Of a DNA stretch of 64,000 nt, positions 1-8,465 are shown in pieces (position 1 is the first letter of the stretch; each line of letters opens with the position of its first letter). The stretch lies in NCBI RefSeq assembly GCF_039530285.1, contig NZ_BAAAOK010000011.1:620001-684000 (forward strand), given 5' to 3'. The DNA is from Actinomadura_C alba. GTDB lineage: Bacteria > Actinomycetota > Actinomycetes > Streptosporangiales > Streptosporangiaceae. Position numbers and translations under genes: made by a program. A model generated the notes under the pieces. That model made no database searches and had not been told where the DNA came from. It saw nothing but the letters and a program-made list of their open reading frames with translations.

Positions 1-539
1 AAATGCGTCAGCTCGCTCACCGCGCGGGCGGCCTCGGCCATCGCCACGACGTCGTCGAGATGGGCCACCGCGACCACCGCCGTGCGCATGAGCGAGCCGT
101 TCCCGGCCGACCGGCCGGTCTCGGCATGCAGTTCGGTGGCGGCGGCCCGCATCGCCGCCCCCGCCCCCGCCCCCTCGCGGCGGGCCGTCGCGGCGAGCAC
201 CCGCCGGGTCTGCATGCCCACGTCGCTCGCACCCTCGGCGAACCACTTGAGGAACCACCGGGCGATGCCGTCCAGAGCCGCCTGCTCCCGCAGATCGGCG
301 CCGGTCGCCGCGACCTGGGCGATGCAGAGCGCCATCTGGGTGTCGTCGCTCCACTCCCCCGGCTCGTACGGGCCGAGCCCACCGCCGATCATCTCGGGCG
401 TCTCGTCGGGTCCGAGCAGTGCCGCGAACTCGTACGGCACCCCGAGCGCATCGCCGCAGGCGGCGCCGGTGAGCACGCCCGCGATGCGGTCACGCTGGTC
501 GGCGGTGAAGTCGGCGGTGAAGGAGGGGCTGGGGCTCAT
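1..539 (-). CDS. ADP-ribosylglycohydrolase (DraG-like), N-terminal part, runs off the window
   Basis: The reading frame is open from an ATG at 539 to the left window edge, giving about 179 residues with no stop. It removes ADP-ribose from proteins or small molecules in this family. Visible family motifs are GAACGDALGVPYE near residue 26, WSDDTQM near residue 64 (the two Asp are metal ligands), GNGSLMR near residue 148 and SELTH at the edge. A GAGGAAGAGAG ribosome site lies just upstream of the ATG. The C-terminal half with the second metal-binding motif lies outside the window, so completeness cannot be judged. Family assignment is firm; the substrate is unknown. Confidence 0.88.
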   Translation of the reverse strand, partial: MSPSPSFTADFTADQRDRIAGVLTGAACGDALGVPYEFAALLGPDETPEMIGGGLGPYEPGEWSDDTQMALCIAQVAATGADLREQAALDGIARWFLKWFAEGASDVGMQTRRVLAATARREGAGAGAAMRAAATELHAETGRSAGNGSLMRTAVVAVAHLDDVVAMAEAARAVSELTH

Positions 540-682
540 GACTCTCTTCCTCGTGGCTTATTGCGGACGAAGAAGACTTTACGGTGATCTGCGAGGGCAG
601 CCCGTGGGCTTCACCGTCCCAACGGCGCCGTGAGACGACGCCGTGGCACGGCGCCGTGGTGAGCGCGGTGTCCGGCTCGGGC

Positions 683-997
683 TCAGTGCTCGTCCCAGTG
701 GCCCTGGTGCTCGGCGTGCCGGCACCCGTCGTGGATGTAGTCCATGTGGTCGCCGTGCGGCACCGACACGTGACCGCATCCGTCGCCGTGCAGGTGAGTG
801 TGGCTCCGGTGCTCCGTGTGGCCCTCGGCCTCGCACTCGTCCACGTGGTCGTCGTGGATCCGGTGCATATGGCCGTCGTGCACATAGTCCATGTGGTCGT
901 GATGCGGCACCGACACGTGACCGCATCCCGGGCCATGGGCATGATCATGGCCGAGGTGCTGGCTACTGCTCATCGTGCATGACGCCTGAGTTGTCAT
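683..997 (-). CDS. Histidine-rich, metal-binding-type small protein with an internal duplication
   Basis: A 104-residue soluble protein. The ATG at 997 is chosen because GGAGG lies 8 nt upstream; a longer frame to 1081 has no such site. About a quarter of the residues are His, with Asp, Glu and paired Cys. Two copies of a module reading GCGHVSVPHxDHMDYxHDG occur near residues 26 and 71. No membrane segment or signal peptide is present. Similar His-rich actinomycete proteins are often labelled zinc-related, but that is only analogy. Zinc, nickel or copper buffering is an inference from composition. The divergently transcribed neighbour is a thioredoxin-like lipoprotein. Confidence 0.72.
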   Translation of the reverse strand: MTTQASCTMSSSQHLGHDHAHGPGCGHVSVPHHDHMDYVHDGHMHRIHDDHVDECEAEGHTEHRSHTHLHGDGCGHVSVPHGDHMDYIHDGCRHAEHQGHWDEH

Positions 998-1245
998 AGT
1001 TCGTACCTCCCCGTGCGGCCCGGCCCCTCCGGGCCCGCCATTGTGTACCTCCCCCTGCAAAGCGGACACGAACGCCGCCACCTCGGGTTTTGATCGGACC
1101 AGACCGGTTGACGACGACCTATGGAGGGGACATCTCCTCTCACATGTCCGTGACAGTGCGCGACCACTCGCGACGTCACGTGACCGTCGAGAACGACTGA
1201 CGCGCGGAAACGACGAACGCGCCGGACAATGATCGGATCCTCACC

Positions 1246-1857
1246 GTGCCGAAAAGTTCGTGTCACACGCTGGCGACCACGCTCATCCTGGCGATGGCCG
1301 GAGCGACGTTCCTCGGCGCCGGCTGCGCCGAGGGCGGCTCGGACCCGGCGATGCACACCCGAGCCGCCTCGTCGGTTCCGGCCGACACCGGGGAGCGGCC
1401 GGGTGACCGGGCCGCCGGAAGGCGGCTGCGCAGCCTGCCTCCGGAGCTGAGATTCGAGGGAAGGACGCTGGACGGCAGACCGTTCACCGGCTCGAACCTC
1501 GCCGAACGCCCCGTGGTGTTCTGGTTCTGGGCGCCGTGGTGTCCCAATTGCGTCGCCGAGGCGCCGCACGTGGCCGCGGTGGTCAGGAAGTACGGCGACC
1601 GCGTCGCCTTCGTCGGAGTCGCCGGGCTCGGCGACAACCGGAACCAGATGCGGCACTTCGTCGCCCGTACCGGTGTCGGCACCGGTGACATGCCCCAGCT
1701 CGACGACAGCACCGGCAGGTTGTTCGCGCATTTCCGGGTGAGCAGCGTGCCCTCGTTCGTGTTCATGACCCTCGACGGCACGGCCACGCGCGAGTCGGGG
1801 CAGCTCGGCCAGGCGGGGCTCGAACAGCGCGTGCGCGCCATCGCCACCGGCCGATGA
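1246..1857 (+). CDS. Thioredoxin-like secreted lipoprotein (TlpA/DsbE type), first of two
   Basis: A 203-residue protein starting at GTG. An N-terminal hydrophobic stretch ends in GAGC near residue 27, a possible lipobox, so it is probably anchored outside the membrane. The thioredoxin fold follows, with active site WAPWCPNC near residues 93-100 and the cis-Pro region SVPSF near residue 168. It would reduce or isomerise disulfides of exported proteins. The next gene is a paralogue and the third a CcdA-like electron carrier, so all three form one redox module. Together they resemble the MPT53 plus CcdA pair of mycobacteria. The start is uncertain by a few codons. Confidence 0.85.
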   Translation: MPKSSCHTLATTLILAMAGATFLGAGCAEGGSDPAMHTRAASSVPADTGERPGDRAAGRRLRSLPPELRFEGRTLDGRPFTGSNLAERPVVFWFWAPWCPNCVAEAPHVAAVVRKYGDRVAFVGVAGLGDNRNQMRHFVARTGVGTGDMPQLDDSTGRLFAHFRVSSVPSFVFMTLDGTATRESGQLGQAGLEQRVRAIATGR

Positions 1858-1948
1858 TGGCCGTGCCGTGCCTTGTGCACGCCGTCATCACACCGAGGGT
1901 TCTCAGTCCGTAAGGTTTCGGAAGGGGTCCTGCCATTACCGTGGCCTC

Positions 1949-2527
1949 ATGAAGAAGGTCGCCATGACGATGGCCGCAGCCGCTCTTCTCGCGACCGGCT
2001 GCGGCGGCAGCGAAACGGACGGCGGGGCGGCGACCGGGCGGTCTGCACCCGCTTCGCCCGGACCGGTCGAGGGATCCGCGACGCAGAGCTCCGGAGACGG
2101 GCGGCTGCGCGCGTTGCCCGCGCGGCTGAAGTTCGAGGGGACGACTCTGGACGGCAGGCCCTTCACCGGCTCGGATCTGGCCGAACGGCCGGTGGTGTTC
2201 TGGTTCTGGGCACCGTGGTGCGCCAAGTGCGCCGCCGAGGGGCCGGGTGTCGCCGAGGTCGCCGAGAGGTACGGCGACAGGGTCGCCTTCGTCGGGGTCG
2301 CCGGGCTGGACAAGAGCAGGGAGCAGATGCGCCGCTTCGTCTCCCGGACCGGTACCGAGGACATCACCCAGCTCGACGACCGCACTGGCCGGCTCTACAC
2401 CCACTTCGAGGTGGCCTCGCAGTCGTCGTACGTGTTCATGACCAGGGCCGGGCGCATCACGCGCGACTCCGGGCCGCTCAGCGAATCGGCACTGGAACGA
2501 CGCGTGCGCGCGCTCGCGGGCGGATAG
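1949..2527 (+). CDS. Thioredoxin-like secreted lipoprotein (TlpA/DsbE type), second of two
   Basis: A 192-residue paralogue of the preceding gene. The start at MKKVAMTM gives a classical lipoprotein signal with lipobox LATGC at about residues 14-18. The active site is WAPWCAKC near residues 87-94; the dipeptide between the cysteines (AK) differs from that of its neighbour (PN), which should shift the redox potential. The cis-Pro region seen in the neighbour reads SQSSYVF here, so the usual cis-proline appears to be missing. It ends 9 nt before the CcdA-like gene, consistent with co-transcription. No good Shine-Dalgarno sequence precedes the start, so leaderless translation is possible. Confidence 0.86.
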   Translation: MKKVAMTMAAAALLATGCGGSETDGGAATGRSAPASPGPVEGSATQSSGDGRLRALPARLKFEGTTLDGRPFTGSDLAERPVVFWFWAPWCAKCAAEGPGVAEVAERYGDRVAFVGVAGLDKSREQMRRFVSRTGTEDITQLDDRTGRLYTHFEVASQSSYVFMTRAGRITRDSGPLSESALERRVRALAGG

Positions 2528-2536
2528 GTACACCCC

Positions 2537-3442
2537 ATGGACGAGATCGCGCTTGCGCTGGCGGCCGGCCTCGTCGCGGCGTTCAACCCCTGCGGATTCG
2601 CGTTGCTGCCCTCGTACCTCGTGCTCCTGGTCGCCGACCCCGGAGCGGGCGGGGTCTGGCGGGCACTGCGGCTGTCGGCGCTGATGACCGCGGGGTTCGT
2701 CACCGTCTTCGGGCTGTTCGGCCTCGTGGTATCGGCGTTGACGACGTCGATCCACGCGTACCTCCCCTGGATGACGGTGGTCGTGGGGATCGCCCTCACG
2801 GTGCTGGGCGGCCGGCTGCTGGCCGGTCACGAGCTGGTGCTGCGGCTTCCGCTGCTGCGCACCGGCGGCCCGTCCGGTTCGCCCGCCGCGCTGTACGGCT
2901 ACGGCGCCTCCTACGCGGTGGCGTCGCTCTCGTGCACCGTGGCGCCGTTCCTCGCGGTCACCGGGATCGTCTCCGGAACCGGGAACCCGCTCGCCGGCCT
3001 CAGCGCGTTCGTGGCGTACGGAGCCGGTATGGGGCTGGTCGTCGGGCTGCTGTCCATGATGGTCGCGCTGGCGCGCGAGGCGGCGGTCGCCCGGGCACGG
3101 CGGTTGCTGCCGCATGTCTCCCGGGCCAGTGGAGCGCTGCTGGTGGTCGCCGGCGTCTATGTCTCCTATTACGGCTGGTACGAGTGGCGGGTCAACTCGG
3201 GCGCGCCGGCCGACGACCCGGTCGTGGCCGCCACGACCGCGGTGCAGGGCGCCGTCTCCGGATGGCTGGAGCGGATCGGGATCGGGTGGGTGGCCGTCGC
3301 GTTCGCCGTCATCGCGTTCGCCGCGGCCGGAACGCGGCGAGCGCGTGCCCTGTCGCGCGCCCGCCGCGCGCGCCGGGCGGGCTCCACCGACCGGGACCGG
3401 GATATCGACAGGGATACTGGGATCCGCGAACCTCTGGGATGA
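2537..3442 (+). CDS. CcdA/DsbD-type transmembrane electron transporter
   Basis: A 301-residue integral membrane protein with about six hydrophobic segments. The paired redox cysteines are visible in FNPCGFALLPSY near residue 16 and SLSCTVAP near residue 134, the positions used by CcdA to pass electrons from cytoplasmic thioredoxin across the membrane. It follows two thioredoxin-like lipoproteins that are the obvious electron acceptors. The last 50 residues are Arg/Ala-rich, cytoplasmic and poorly conserved in appearance. Cytochrome c maturation is the best known use of the family, but no ccs/res genes are adjacent, so general extracytoplasmic disulfide reduction is more likely here. Confidence 0.86.
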   Translation: MDEIALALAAGLVAAFNPCGFALLPSYLVLLVADPGAGGVWRALRLSALMTAGFVTVFGLFGLVVSALTTSIHAYLPWMTVVVGIALTVLGGRLLAGHELVLRLPLLRTGGPSGSPAALYGYGASYAVASLSCTVAPFLAVTGIVSGTGNPLAGLSAFVAYGAGMGLVVGLLSMMVALAREAAVARARRLLPHVSRASGALLVVAGVYVSYYGWYEWRVNSGAPADDPVVAATTAVQGAVSGWLERIGIGWVAVAFAVIAFAAAGTRRARALSRARRARRAGSTDRDRDIDRDTGIREPLG

Positions 3443-3452
3443 AGGAGAACGG

Positions 3453-4361
3453 ATGACCGATTCCGAGCCCCGCGCGGTCGTGGTCGGCGGCGGGACGATG
3501 GGCACCGGGATCGCCTACGTCCTCGCGCTGGCCGGCCACATGGTCACCCTGGTCGAGCCGGACCGGCCACGAGCCGTCGCGGCGGTACGCGACATCGGTG
3601 CCGCGGCGCGCAAGGCCGCCGCCAAGGGACGCCTCGACCCCGCCGTCGCCGAGGACCTGCCCACGCGCGTCACCCACGTATCGAACATCGCGGACACCGC
3701 ACCAGAGCCCTGGGCGGCGATCGAGGCGGTACCCGAACGCCTCGGCCTGAAGCGCGAGGTGCTGGCCGCGATGGAGCTGCTGCGGCCGCGGATCCTCGCC
3801 ACCAACACCTCCGGTCTGTCGGTGACCGGGCTCGGCAGCACGCTCCAACGGCCAGAGCACTTCCTCGGCCTGCACTTCTTCAACCCGGTGTGGTCCATGC
3901 CCCTGGTCGAGATCGTGGTGGGCGAGCGCACCGGCGACGAGACGCTCGACGCCGCCCGCGAGCTCGTCGGCGCGTTCGGCAAGGAGTCGATCGTCGTGCG
4001 GGACGCGCCGGGCTTCGCCACGAGCCGGCTGGGCGTCGCGATCGGCCTCGAGGCGATGCGGATGCTCGAGGAGGGCGTCGCCGAGGCCGCCGACATCGAC
4101 CGGGCCATGGAGCTCGGCTACCGCCACCCCATGGGGCCGCTGCGCCTCACCGACCTGGTGGGGCTCGACGTGCGCCTCGACATAGCCCGCCACCTGACCG
4201 AAGCGCTCGGCCCGCGGTTCACTCCGCCGGACGTGCTGGTCCGCCTGGTCGAGCAGGGGCACCTGGGCCGGAAGACCGGCCGCGGCTTCTATGACTGGAA
4301 CACCGAGGGCCGGGGACCGGCGAACGTCGGCGGCGACGCCGGGCGGAGGGACGGCGCATGA
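3453..4361 (+). CDS. 3-hydroxyacyl-CoA dehydrogenase family protein
   Basis: A 302-residue NAD-dependent dehydrogenase that would oxidise an L-3-hydroxyacyl-CoA to the 3-oxoacyl-CoA. The start ATG has AAGGAG 6 nt upstream. The Rossmann motif VGGGTMGTGIAYVLALAG is at residues 9-26, an acidic residue after it (EPD) fits NAD, and the catalytic HFFNPVWSMPLVEIV block is near residue 146. The C-terminal domain has the usual GHLGRKTGRGFYDW ending. Its stop overlaps the next start in ATGA, so it is translationally coupled to an enoyl-CoA hydratase. The pair could serve beta-oxidation or a ring-cleavage route such as phenylacetate; the sequence does not decide. Confidence 0.9.
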   Translation: MTDSEPRAVVVGGGTMGTGIAYVLALAGHMVTLVEPDRPRAVAAVRDIGAAARKAAAKGRLDPAVAEDLPTRVTHVSNIADTAPEPWAAIEAVPERLGLKREVLAAMELLRPRILATNTSGLSVTGLGSTLQRPEHFLGLHFFNPVWSMPLVEIVVGERTGDETLDAARELVGAFGKESIVVRDAPGFATSRLGVAIGLEAMRMLEEGVAEAADIDRAMELGYRHPMGPLRLTDLVGLDVRLDIARHLTEALGPRFTPPDVLVRLVEQGHLGRKTGRGFYDWNTEGRGPANVGGDAGRRDGA

Positions 4362-5104
4362 GCGATCTGATCGAGTTGGACCGCACCCGCGAGGACCGCC
4401 TCGTCGTCACGCTGAACCGGCCGGAGCGGCGCAACGCGCTCGACCGGGCCATGATCGACGCGCTGCACGACGTGTGCGCCGAGCTGGAGGAGCACCCCCG
4501 GCTCGCGATCGTGACCGGTCAGGAGGGCGTCTTCGCCGGGGGCGCCGACATCGCCGAGCTGCGCGACCGAGGGGTCGCGGAGGCGCTCGAAGGGATCAAC
4601 CTCCGGCTGTTCGAGCGGCTCCGCCGGGTGCCGATGCCGACCGTCGCCGCGATCGACGGCTGGGCGCTCGGCGGGGGCGCCGAGCTGGCCTACGCCTGCG
4701 ACTTCCGGCTGGCCACGCCGCGCGCCGTCTTCGGCCAGCCCGAGGTCGGCCTGGGCATCGTCGCCGGCGCCGGCGCGGCCTACCGGCTGCCGCGGCTGGT
4801 GGGCGAGTCGCTCGCCAAGGACATTCTCATGGCGGGCCGCAGGCTCACCGCCGCCGAGGCGCACTCGGCTGGGCTCGTCCACGCCGTGCCGGAACCGGCC
4901 GACCTGATGAGCGCCGCGCACGAACTGTGCGACCGGCTCGCCGCCCAGGCGCCGCTCGCGCTGCGCCTGACCAAGCTCGCCATCGACGCCCCGGACGCCG
5001 CACATCCCGCCGTGGAGATGCTCGCCCAGGCGGTGCTCTTCACCGACCAGGACAAGCATGACCGGATGACGGCCTTCCTGGACCGCCGCCGGCGGCGCGA
5101 CTGA
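4358..5104 (+). CDS. Enoyl-CoA hydratase/isomerase family protein
   Basis: A 248-residue crotonase-fold enzyme. The oxyanion-hole segments are AGGADIAELRDRG near residue 60 and DGWALGGGAELAYACDFRLA near residue 100. In the region where hydratases carry their catalytic Glu, the sequence reads FGQPEVGLGIVAGAG, with Glu at about residue 130, while the second Glu position is replaced by Ala/Gly. A hydratase, isomerase or other crotonase activity is therefore possible. It overlaps the upstream dehydrogenase by 4 nt (ATGA), so the two act on the same CoA-ester pathway. Confidence 0.89.
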   Translation: MSDLIELDRTREDRLVVTLNRPERRNALDRAMIDALHDVCAELEEHPRLAIVTGQEGVFAGGADIAELRDRGVAEALEGINLRLFERLRRVPMPTVAAIDGWALGGGAELAYACDFRLATPRAVFGQPEVGLGIVAGAGAAYRLPRLVGESLAKDILMAGRRLTAAEAHSAGLVHAVPEPADLMSAAHELCDRLAAQAPLALRLTKLAIDAPDAAHPAVEMLAQAVLFTDQDKHDRMTAFLDRRRRRD

Positions 5105-5153
5105 ACCCGGAGGTCTCGACCGGTCGCCTCGACCGGTGGCGGATCAGGTCGGC

Positions 5154-5945
5154 TCACGACTGCCGTACGGGCTCGCGCAGCGCCCGCGCCAGGATGGCCG
5201 GCGCCTCGGCGAGCGACGGGCCGTACCAGGTCAGATGGCGCCCGCTGACCAGGGCGACGTCAAGGCCGGGAAAGCACTCGGGGCCGTCCTCACCGGTGAA
5301 GCGGTAGGGCTCGTCGGGCAGCACGACGAGGTCCGGGCGGGCGGCGCGCAGGTCGCTCAGCGCCACCTTCGGGTAGCGCTCGGAATGGCCGGCGAACAGG
5401 TTGTCGACGCCCAGGCGAGCGAGCACGTCTCCGGCGAAGGTGTCGCGGCCGAGCACCATCCACGGCCGCCGCCAGATCGGCACCACGGCGGTGCACCGGG
5501 CTCGCGTCGCCGGCCGGTTCCAGGCCCGCTCGGCCTCGGCCAGCCACGGCGGATGAGGCCGCCCGCAGACCTCGGTGAGCATGCGCCGCAGCGAGACGAG
5601 CGCCTCGCCCAGGTCGCGGATCACCGTCACCCACACCGCGATCCCGGCGGCGCGCAGCGCGTCGAGGTCCGCGGCGCGGTTCTCCTCCTCGTTGGCCAGC
5701 ACCACGTCGGGCCGCAGGAGCCGGATCCGTTCGACGTCGGGGTTCTTCGTGCCGCCCACCCGTACGACGTCGAGATCGGCCGGATGCACGCACCAGTCGG
5801 TCGCGCCCACGAGCACGCCCGGGGCGGTGACGGCCACCGACTCGGTGAGCGACGGCACCAGCGACACCACCCGGCGGACCTCACCGGGCAGCGTGACGAG
5901 CCGTCCGAGGTCGTCTCGCGAGATCGTCACCCCCACATGGTGCAT
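5154..5945 (-). CDS. Helical-backbone metal receptor (BtuF/FhuD-type binding protein), no signal peptide
   Basis: About 263 residues with the periplasmic-binding fold of cobalamin and ferric-siderophore receptors: RVVSLVPSLTESV near residue 24, VGGTKNPDVERIRLLRPDVVLANEEENR near residue 65, and ARPDLVVLPDEPYRF in the second lobe. No signal peptide or lipobox is visible from any candidate start (TTG 5972, ATG 5945, or a GTG further in), which is odd for a family that normally binds ligands outside the cell. No permease or ATPase genes are adjacent. The ligand is unknown; a stand-alone cytosolic cobalamin-binding role is a possibility. Confidence 0.82.
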   Translation of the reverse strand: MHHVGVTISRDDLGRLVTLPGEVRRVVSLVPSLTESVAVTAPGVLVGATDWCVHPADLDVVRVGGTKNPDVERIRLLRPDVVLANEEENRAADLDALRAAGIAVWVTVIRDLGEALVSLRRMLTEVCGRPHPPWLAEAERAWNRPATRARCTAVVPIWRRPWMVLGRDTFAGDVLARLGVDNLFAGHSERYPKVALSDLRAARPDLVVLPDEPYRFTGEDGPECFPGLDVALVSGRHLTWYGPSLAEAPAILARALREPVRQS

Positions 5946-6035
5946 TCGACAAGAAGAACTGTCACTTGGCAATCCGTAGGCCCTCAGTTCGCCTCCCGCC
6001 CGGCGACGGAGGGCCCTGGCTCATAGGGTGAGCAC

Positions 6036-6848
6036 ATGGATCTTCCTACCGACTTGAGTCGTCGGCAGGCCCTGGGGCTAGGGGCTTTGGGCGCCTTCGG
6101 GGTGAGCGTCACGAGCTCGGCGCTCCTCCGCGGCGACGCTCCCCCGGCCGACCCGCGGCAGTCCTCCGCACTTCCGGTGCCGAGTCCCCGGCCGGCGCAC
6201 TCGGTGACGAGGAAGCCCAGGCCCACGCCGACTCCGATCCCCGCGCGGCGCACTCCCGCGTTCAAGATCCATGACATCCGTCCGGACGCTCCCGCGCGCT
6301 CGATCGCGCTCACCATCGATGACGGCCCCAGCCGGGAGTGGACGCCGAAAGTCCTCGCGCTGCTCGACCGCCACGACGTCAAGGCGACATTCTGTGTGAT
6401 CGGGATGGAGGTCCGCCGATTCCCCGAGTTGCTCCGTGAGATCGTGGCGGCGGGCCATCAGGTCGCCAACCACACCATGCACCATCCGGTGTCGTTCTCG
6501 CGGCTGTCCGCACGTGGCGTCGAGAAGGAGATCAGGGATGCCCACCGCCGCATTCAGGACGTCGGTGGGACCACGCCCACGCTCTTCCGCGCGCCGGGCG
6601 GCAACTGGTCGCCGACCGTGATGAGGACGGCGGCCAGGTACGGCATGCTGCCGATCGACTGGGACATCGATCCCCGTGACTGGTCCCGCCCGGGTGCCGA
6701 GCGCATCACGCGCTCGCTGTTGCGCGGCAAGGGCGGGGACATCCTGCTCTGCCACGACGGCGGGGGCGACCGCTCGCAGACCCTCAGCTCCCTGCGCAAG
6801 GTGGTCCCCCGGTTGAAGGACCGCGGCCTGGAGTTCATCACCCTCTAG
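6036..6848 (+). CDS. Tat-exported polysaccharide deacetylase (NodB domain)
   Basis: A 270-residue secreted enzyme. The N-terminus LSRRQALGLGALGAFGV is a twin-arginine signal. A Pro-rich linker precedes a NodB domain from about residue 85: LTIDDGP (catalytic Asp and metal Asp), NHTMHHP (two metal His), RAPGGNW, and ILLCHDGGG near the C-terminus. It should hydrolyse acetyl groups from peptidoglycan or chitin-like polymers at the cell surface. The motif usually reads TFDDGP; the T-I replacement is mild. It stands alone between oppositely oriented neighbours. Confidence 0.92.
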   Translation: MDLPTDLSRRQALGLGALGAFGVSVTSSALLRGDAPPADPRQSSALPVPSPRPAHSVTRKPRPTPTPIPARRTPAFKIHDIRPDAPARSIALTIDDGPSREWTPKVLALLDRHDVKATFCVIGMEVRRFPELLREIVAAGHQVANHTMHHPVSFSRLSARGVEKEIRDAHRRIQDVGGTTPTLFRAPGGNWSPTVMRTAARYGMLPIDWDIDPRDWSRPGAERITRSLLRGKGGDILLCHDGGGDRSQTLSSLRKVVPRLKDRGLEFITL

Positions 6849-6949
6849 TTTTGTACGAAAGAATCCCGGGACGGTTTGTTGCACCGGGGTGGCAGAGACC
6901 CGCCGCCGCCTCGGTCGACGCTCTCTTCGCCGGGCCACCACGTCCCTGG

Positions 6950-7768
6950 TCAGCTGGCAACGCCCTTCCCCGTCACGGCGTCGAGGTCGGCGCAGTGACC
7001 GACGATCCGCTCGGCCGCTTCGACGACGTCGCACAGCCCGAGACCCGCGCGGCCGTTGCCGGGCACGCGGTAGGAGATCCCGTCGTCCCGGACCCACACG
7101 TGCACGCCGGCCCGTACACAGATCACGGCCATGCCATGGCCGTCGGTTCGCTGCACCCGGGCCATCCCCCGGATCTCGAACATGCGCTGCAACCGTTCGG
7201 CCACTTCACGCGCTGAGCCATGGCTCGGCGTCATCGCGGCCAGGCAGGTGGACGGCAGCGGCACGGTGACGAACACCGCCTTGCCCACCACGGGGCGGGC
7301 ACCGAGTCGCGACCAGGTCCGGTGCATCCCCCACTGACCGCCATGTACGGCCGTCAACGCGTGTGCCACCTCCAGTCCCCGTCCGCTCTCCGCGGTGGGC
7401 GGCGGCCGGGAGAGCCCATCCGTGAACGGCCCGCGCCACGGTCCGGAGTCGAAGATCTTCAGGACGACTTCGGGCCGCGCGCCCCAGCGCACGTACACCC
7501 ACATCTCCGGGGATCCCGCCGGCGCCCCCGCGGACCGCCCACCGCCGTACGCGTGCACGTAGGCGTTCGTGGCCAGCTCCGAGATGACGAGCGTGGTGTC
7601 GTACGTGAGCTCCGCCGGCATGCCCAGCACGCCGAACACCGTGCGCACCAGCGATCGCGCGATTCCCGCTCCCGTAGCGTCGAGCGGTAACGGCCACGCG
7701 GGGAAACCGCCGACGCGGACGTCCCACGGGTCCCCGCTGATCACCGGAGTCGCCGTCACCACGATCAC
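6950..7768 (-). CDS. HATPase_c ATP-binding regulator (anti-sigma-factor-like kinase)
   Basis: A 272-residue protein with a GHKL ATPase domain in its first half: the N-box SELATNAYVHA near residue 66, the G1 motif KIFDSGP near residue 105 and a G2-type segment ESGRGLEVAHAL near residue 126. Actinomycetes carry many such short kinases, which phosphorylate anti-anti-sigma factors. The C-terminal third (from about residue 180) is less familiar, containing VWVRDDGISYRVPG, and may be a sensory or partner-binding part. No sigma or STAS gene is adjacent. Start GTG at 7768; shorter starts are possible. Confidence 0.83.
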   Translation of the reverse strand: MIVVTATPVISGDPWDVRVGGFPAWPLPLDATGAGIARSLVRTVFGVLGMPAELTYDTTLVISELATNAYVHAYGGGRSAGAPAGSPEMWVYVRWGARPEVVLKIFDSGPWRGPFTDGLSRPPPTAESGRGLEVAHALTAVHGGQWGMHRTWSRLGARPVVGKAVFVTVPLPSTCLAAMTPSHGSAREVAERLQRMFEIRGMARVQRTDGHGMAVICVRAGVHVWVRDDGISYRVPGNGRAGLGLCDVVEAAERIVGHCADLDAVTGKGVAS

Positions 7769-8118
7769 CCCATCACCGTGCGTCTATGACCTTGTCTTCA
7801 GGCTTTCCCAGATTTCGCACGTATGGTCATCACAATTTGACGCTCTGTGAAAATACTCGCCTGCCGGATCAGGCATAGGTCACGTTGCATCAACGGAGCG
7901 TGACCATCCCGAGGTCCGAATCAGTAGGTGAATCCGCCGAAACCGTCTCGATCTGCCCGATTCGGCTAGGGCAGGCGCCGAGGCCGAAGTCCTCGGGCCC
8001 GAGCACCTGGCGGACCTCGAACTTGCGGTGATGCGGTTTTGGGCTGTTGGTCCCGTTTGCCGGGGACCTTCGACCCTGATGGTGATCACACTGCCGAACG
8101 AGCATCTGAACTAGGCCT
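7769..8118. other. Intergenic region without a recognisable gene
   Basis: This 350-nt stretch is less GC-rich than its surroundings near 7790-7860 and probably holds the promoter of the leftward ATPase gene and, toward 8100, that of the riboswitch transcript. Short leftward frames exist, for example ending at 7890, but they lack ribosome sites and family motifs. I could not assign promoter hexamers with confidence. Confidence 0.5.
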
Positions 8119-8276
8119 GCGAGACGAGCGGGGGAGCTCCGAGCGGACAACCTCCAATGGAGCCGACTCCGACGAAGGAGTCCGACGGAAGGGCTGAGAG
8201 GCCGGAAGACCGAAAGGTCCTACGGCGACCCCTATCACCTGATCCGGACAATGCCGGCGAAGGGAAACCGCCTCGC
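8119..8276 (+). ncRNA. TPP riboswitch (THI element)
   Basis: The conserved core is nearly canonical. GGGGAGC (8131-8137) is followed by GGGCTGAGAGG (8190-8200), then GACCCC (8227-8232) and CACCTGATCCGGACAATGCC with GCGAAGGGAA after it (8236-8265). P1 can form between GCGAG (8119-8123) and CTCGC (8272-8276), and P2 between GGGG and CCCC. The P3 arm is long, with an ACTCC/GGAGT hairpin (8165-8182). Just downstream, CGCCTCGCG (8269-8277) is perfectly complementary to CGCGAGGCG (8295-8303). Because it uses the P1 3' strand, this hairpin is a plausible switching partner. The next gene on the strand is an FtsH-like protease. Confidence 0.95.
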
Positions 8277-8465
8277 GGGTCTTTTCATGGCCGGCGCGAG
8301 GCGTCCAGTCGCCCAGGCCGCGAGCGCGCGCACTCGCGGCGCCTGTGCCGGCGAGGACCTAGGGCCCGCCCATGGCAGGCGAGACCGGCCGAACCGCCGG
8401 CACGGGCCCACCGGGGGACGGCATATGAGCGCATCACATCTCGTAACGACGTGGTCCGGGCGGCG

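Noticed and set aside
1763..3505. Leftward 580-codon frame opposite the thioredoxin/CcdA genes
   Set aside because: It is antisense to three genes with clear motifs. Its composition is Arg/Gly/Pro-rich, as expected from a high-GC shadow frame.
5154..5945. Uptake receptor for the siderophore operon at 39 kb
   Set aside because: It lies 33 kb away, has no iron box, no export signal and no permease genes, so a link is unsupported.
7890..8150. Leftward 86-codon gene before the riboswitch
   Set aside because: There is no ribosome site or family motif, and it overlaps the 5' part of the riboswitch on the other strand.
8157..8465. N-terminal extension of the FtsH-like protein
   Set aside because: The extended frame would be encoded by the riboswitch itself. 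It is Arg-rich and absent from the family, so the start was placed at 8466.
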